This document shows positions 60,672 through 64,000 of a stretch of DNA of 64,000 nucleotides, in pieces. Position 1 is the first letter of the stretch. Each line of letters begins with the position of its first letter. The DNA is from Mesorhizobium japonicum MAFF 303099. GTDB taxonomy: Bacteria > Pseudomonadota > Alphaproteobacteria > Rhizobiales > Rhizobiaceae. Where the stretch lies: positions 744,001 through 808,000 of the forward strand of contig NC_002678.2 of assembly GCF_000009625.1 (NCBI RefSeq), written 5' to 3'. Under the pieces are notes generated by a model, which was not told the DNA's origin, searched no databases, and was given only the letters and a program-made list of their open reading frames with translations. A program made the position numbers and the translations under genes.

Positions 60672-63653
60672 TCATGGCGCCTTTTCCGTTTCGACCGGCA
60701 AGGTGAAGATGAATGTTGCTCCGCGCGGTTCGTTCTTTTCGACCCAGAGCCGCCCACCATGCGACTCGACAATCGACCGGCTGATCGCCAGTCCCATGCC
60801 CATCCCTTGCTCCTTCGTTGTGAAGAACGGTTCGAACATCCTATCGAGTTGTTCGACACCCGGGCCCCAATCGCTGACCTCCGTTTGGATCGCATCCCCC
60901 ACCCGGTGCACGCGCACCGCGAGAGACTTGGGGTCGCCGACCCCATCCATTGCTTCGATGCCATTGCGCATCAGATTTACCAGTACCTGCTGGATCTGGA
61001 CGCGATCCAGCGCAATGACCGGTAGATCCCTCTCGACATCGATGTTGATGGGCACGCGACTTCTCGCCGCCTCCTCGGCCATGAGAGTGCGCGCTTGGTC
61101 GACGACACCGCCAAGCGTCGTGTCAAGCCGCGCATCCAAAGACTGCTTGAACAACGCGCGAATTCGGCTCACCACATCGGCGGCGCTGTTTGCGTCGCGG
61201 ATAATTCGTCCCACGATCTTCTGCGCGCGTTGGACATTGGGCGGTTCGGCCATGAGCCAGCGCTCGCATGCATTAGAGTTCGCTACGACCGCCGCCAAAG
61301 GCTGGTTCACCTCATGCGCGATGGAAGCCGAGAGTTCGGCGAGGCTCGCGGCGTTCATCGCACGGGCGAGCTCTTCGGAGGCTCGTCGCAGCGCTTCTTC
61401 GGCGCGCACCTGCGCGGCCTCCGCACGCTTGCGTTCTGTCAGATCAAGAATGTAGGCAACCCCTTGCTTAGACTGTCCTTCGAAGCAGGCAGCGCCGATC
61501 AATACGGGAATCCGGCTACCATCCTTCCTGAAAAACTCCTTCTCCCGGGCCTGCATTTTGCCCGTGGCCTTCAGTTCTTCTGCTTCCTCCCGGGCATGCA
61601 CTTCTTGCCATTCCGGAGGCGTCATGTCGAACCATCGAAGCCCCGCCTGCAAATCCGCTCGGTCGCACTGGACCATCCGTAGAAAGGCGTCATTGGCGTC
61701 TATCAGCCGCCCATCCAGGTCCCAAATAACGATCCCAATGATATCGGAATCGACCAACCGTCGAATCTTGGCTTCTCGCTCTGCAAGGTCGCTATAGAGG
61801 CGCATCTCGTCGTCGACGTCGATGGAGATCGCAAACCACTGAACTATCGCTCCGCTTTGATCCCGAACCGGTTCGCCTCGACCATCGACCCACCGATACG
61901 CGCCGTCCGCGCGACGCATACGGTACTTTGTTGAGTATGGCTCCCCGGTGGCAAGGGAGTGCCGCACCGTCTCCAGAAGGCGAGCGGTATCTTCAGGATG
62001 CACGAGGGACGTGATCGCTGCCGCTAGCCGACTCATACCCGGCTTGTCTAGCTGCGCTAGGTCGTTCAAACCGAAGAAGTCGAGCAGGCGCTTGTTGAAG
62101 AAGGTCGGATTGCCTTCCGGCGTCAGACGCCGAATCTGGACTGGAACCATGTCCACTAGCTGTGACAGCTCGCGCTCACGCTCTCTAAGCGCCTGCTGCG
62201 CTCGCACCTCATCGTCTATATCCACAGAAACGCCATACCACTCTGCGACGGCTCCATCGTCATCGCGGCGAGGCTCTACCCTGCACTCGGACCAGCGATA
62301 AGCGCCGTCCTTCTCAAGTAGGCGAAACCGCATGACAGCGGCGCTGCCGCTTTCGAAACAGGCCCGCAGTGTCCGCTGCACTTCGGGCGCATCTTCGGGA
62401 TGGGCTAGCCCGTGCACCAATCCGTCGATAGACGGCGTCCGCAGAGATTCGAAGTTCCGAATAACGGAGCGGAAATGGTCCTGGTAGCGTTTGTTGAAGT
62501 ACAACGGCTCGCCCGCAGGGGTGGCGCTCCAGACGCGGACCGGAAGTGCGTCAATCATCTGCTGCAGCTGCCGCTGGCTTTCCCGCAATGTGAGCACTGC
62601 TTGCTGATGCTGGCGCGATATGGCCGCCACGATCAGCGCCGAGAACGCCGAGATGGCAAGAAACAGCTGCAGCATGATCTGGCTATGTTTCTGGGACTGC
62701 GGATCGCTGATAAATTGGCTGGCGCCGGATATCGTGAATATCGCCGTGATCAGGGCGAGAAGGGTCAAGGTGACGGCGGCCCCCTTGAACTCGAAGCGGA
62801 CGGCGGCCCAAAGCAGCGGCGGCATGACGATGTAGGCGAAAGGTAGATAGCCACTCAGCGAGAGCGTGGAGACAGAGAGGAAGATCAGACCAAGAACACC
62901 CGCTTCCATCCACTGCCCGCCAGAGAGCCGGGTCTTCCCGCGCAAGTTCTGGAACACGACCACTGCCAGGGGCGCTACGATCAACACCCCAGTAGCGTCG
63001 CCGATCCACCATAGCGGCCAAGCAGTCGCGAAGGATTGCACGCCGAACCAGGCAAGCGTAGCACTCCCCACCGTCGCGCTCGCGAACGGCGCAAGGCCTG
63101 CGGCCAGCAGGACAAATGCGAGAACCTCCTGCAACGTCTCGAGCCGAACTGGACGCCGGCAGGCCAAGTTCACGAGCCACGCACCGGTGATCGCTTCAAG
63201 AGCGTTGCCGCTGTAGATCAGCAGGGCGACAGGCAGGGAATTGTGGAACCATAACGCGCTGCTGAATAGTTCCCCCAAGAGACCGGCGATCACCCACCAC
63301 GGCCAGCTTCGGGTGGGCGCGATGACAAGTGTCGCAATGAATAGCCCACTGGGAGGCCAAATCGAGATTCCTGTCCCGGGCACGACTGCGAGCGCCTGCG
63401 CAAATCCGGCGGCTAACACGTAGGCCGTAACAAAGAGTCCCAGGTGCAGAATCCGAGGGCGGGATGACCAGAGGTAGGATCTCCTGTTCGCCTCGAGGTC
63501 GGCAGTGGAATACTCGCGGGACCGAGCCAGTTCCACCGCCACAAGAGGTCGAGTATCTCCTTGCGATCCGGGTTCGGATCGGTCGAGGTCATCTTTCAGA
63601 GCGGGCGCCGCTTCCGAATTGGTTTCGCCCAACGAGTTGGATGCTGTCGTCAT
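60672..63653 (-). CDS. MASE1-PAS histidine kinase
   Basis: The 993-aa protein has a MASE1 multi-helix sensor region at about 70-340 (GTGISIWPPSGLFIATLVIA). Two PAS/PAC units follow at about 372-490 and 500-620, each ending in a WYGVSVDIDDE-like PAC, and a third PAS at about 632-755. The HisKA box SIAHEVNQPLAAVVANSN places His780, and a HATPase domain ends it (NLMRNGIEAM, FEPFFTTKEQGMGMGLAISR). No heme-PAS His typical of FixL was identified. It heads the two-gene operon with the FixJ-type regulator. Confidence 0.92.
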   Translation of the reverse strand: MTTASNSLGETNSEAAPALKDDLDRSEPGSQGDTRPLVAVELARSREYSTADLEANRRSYLWSSRPRILHLGLFVTAYVLAAGFAQALAVVPGTGISIWPPSGLFIATLVIAPTRSWPWWVIAGLLGELFSSALWFHNSLPVALLIYSGNALEAITGAWLVNLACRRPVRLETLQEVLAFVLLAAGLAPFASATVGSATLAWFGVQSFATAWPLWWIGDATGVLIVAPLAVVVFQNLRGKTRLSGGQWMEAGVLGLIFLSVSTLSLSGYLPFAYIVMPPLLWAAVRFEFKGAAVTLTLLALITAIFTISGASQFISDPQSQKHSQIMLQLFLAISAFSALIVAAISRQHQQAVLTLRESQRQLQQMIDALPVRVWSATPAGEPLYFNKRYQDHFRSVIRNFESLRTPSIDGLVHGLAHPEDAPEVQRTLRACFESGSAAVMRFRLLEKDGAYRWSECRVEPRRDDDGAVAEWYGVSVDIDDEVRAQQALRERERELSQLVDMVPVQIRRLTPEGNPTFFNKRLLDFFGLNDLAQLDKPGMSRLAAAITSLVHPEDTARLLETVRHSLATGEPYSTKYRMRRADGAYRWVDGRGEPVRDQSGAIVQWFAISIDVDDEMRLYSDLAEREAKIRRLVDSDIIGIVIWDLDGRLIDANDAFLRMVQCDRADLQAGLRWFDMTPPEWQEVHAREEAEELKATGKMQAREKEFFRKDGSRIPVLIGAACFEGQSKQGVAYILDLTERKRAEAAQVRAEEALRRASEELARAMNAASLAELSASIAHEVNQPLAAVVANSNACERWLMAEPPNVQRAQKIVGRIIRDANSAADVVSRIRALFKQSLDARLDTTLGGVVDQARTLMAEEAARSRVPINIDVERDLPVIALDRVQIQQVLVNLMRNGIEAMDGVGDPKSLAVRVHRVGDAIQTEVSDWGPGVEQLDRMFEPFFTTKEQGMGMGLAISRSIVESHGGRLWVEKNEPRGATFIFTLPVETEKAP

Positions 63654-64000
63654 TGGCTGCTCCTGCCGGACTAGGAAAGCCTTGGGACTGCCAACTGTTT
63701 GTATAGCACATTTTCAATGTCCGGGGGCGGCGAACTCGCGAGCCAAGCCTAGCCCAGCGACAGGAGACTCCTACCGACTCACGACATTGAACAGATGACC
63801 CCTGTTAGCCGAGCAACGATAGCGAGGGAGGCTGCCTGGGGTTCGCTGCGCCGGTTCACACGTCACTTTCGAAGCTGCGGACCGGTCGCAAAGCTGCGCG
63901 TGCCGGCCCGCCGCTTGATCAGGACTATCTGGAGCTGCGGCGTTTGGTGGTCGAGGGTGACTGCGCGTTAGGACTGGCGAGCTGCCAGCCCCTGCAATAT
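63654..64000. other. Terminal stretch without a recognisable gene
   Basis: This sequence is upstream of the kinase start and should contain its promoter. The remaining bases to the window edge hold only short frames without family pattern. A gene could begin near the right edge but cannot be judged. Confidence 0.4.

Noticed and set aside
60672..63653. Annotation of the kinase as FixL
   Set aside because: The partner looks FixJ-like, but the sensor part is MASE1 plus PAS/PAC units and no heme-binding PAS His was identified, so oxygen sensing is not supported.

Overview
The window looks like a chromosome segment of a rhizobial alphaproteobacterium, most probably Mesorhizobium or a close relative. 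The basis is its high G+C, the gene orders aminotransferase-hom-glpX-recJ and map-radC, rhizobial small-protein families (DUF982, DUF6074, DUF6434), a class I polyhydroxyalkanoate synthase, and Ti-plasmid-type TraA/TraC/TraD. This assignment is inference from gene content; no search was run.

Left part (1-14.6 kb): ordinary core genes. They are an IscU/NifU-like scaffold, folE, hisI, a patatin-like lipase and a RibD-C reductase. Then, on the minus strand, come recJ, a DUF6434 protein, glpX, two small membrane-associated proteins, hom, an AlaC-type aminotransferase and a lipoprotein. phaC, an M15-type lipoprotein and tRNA-Glu(UUC) follow.

14.6-16.4 kb lies between tRNA-Glu and a 45-nt imperfect copy of that tRNA's 3' end, which looks like an old attachment-site pair. 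It holds only a SnoaL-like gene and a coupled 44-aa ORF. Next come a J-domain protein (16.8 kb) and three TadE/TadG-like genes (17.4-19.5 kb).

19.8-30.9 kb is one 3,696-codon gene for a giant glycine-rich autotransporter. It has about 44 repeats built on an AQSVGGGGGNGG-like core and a C-terminal barrel. Most long plus-strand reading frames opposite it are shadows of the repeat. Small rhizobial proteins, map and a 3'-truncated radC follow.

34.5-45.4 kb looks like an integrative mobilizable element inserted in radC. RadC breaks off inside its catalytic motif, and a tyrosine recombinase follows at once. Further on are an XRE regulator with a candidate operator, an acyltransferase-glycosyltransferase fusion, a second acyltransferase, an AlpA-like regulator, a TraA relaxase, an RSF1010-type oriT and traC/traD. 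No traG or type IV secretion genes are present, and the other half of radC is not in the window.

45.6-64 kb is accessory DNA: a hydantoinase/carbamoylase-family hydrolase, a decayed IS110/IS1111 element, a broken NmrA fragment, and an unusual compact set of Rieske protein, cytochrome b, a MscS channel with a cyclic-nucleotide-binding domain, and pirin. It continues with DUF1810 and a soluble histidine kinase, an NmrA-like reductase, a Tat-signal alpha/beta hydrolase, cupin, CBS, GST and HD proteins, and ends in a MASE1/PAS histidine kinase with a FixJ-like regulator. The content suggests a redox or stress-response region. The Rieske-cytochrome b-channel-pirin set, which lacks cytochrome c1, is the strongest candidate here for something not well described.
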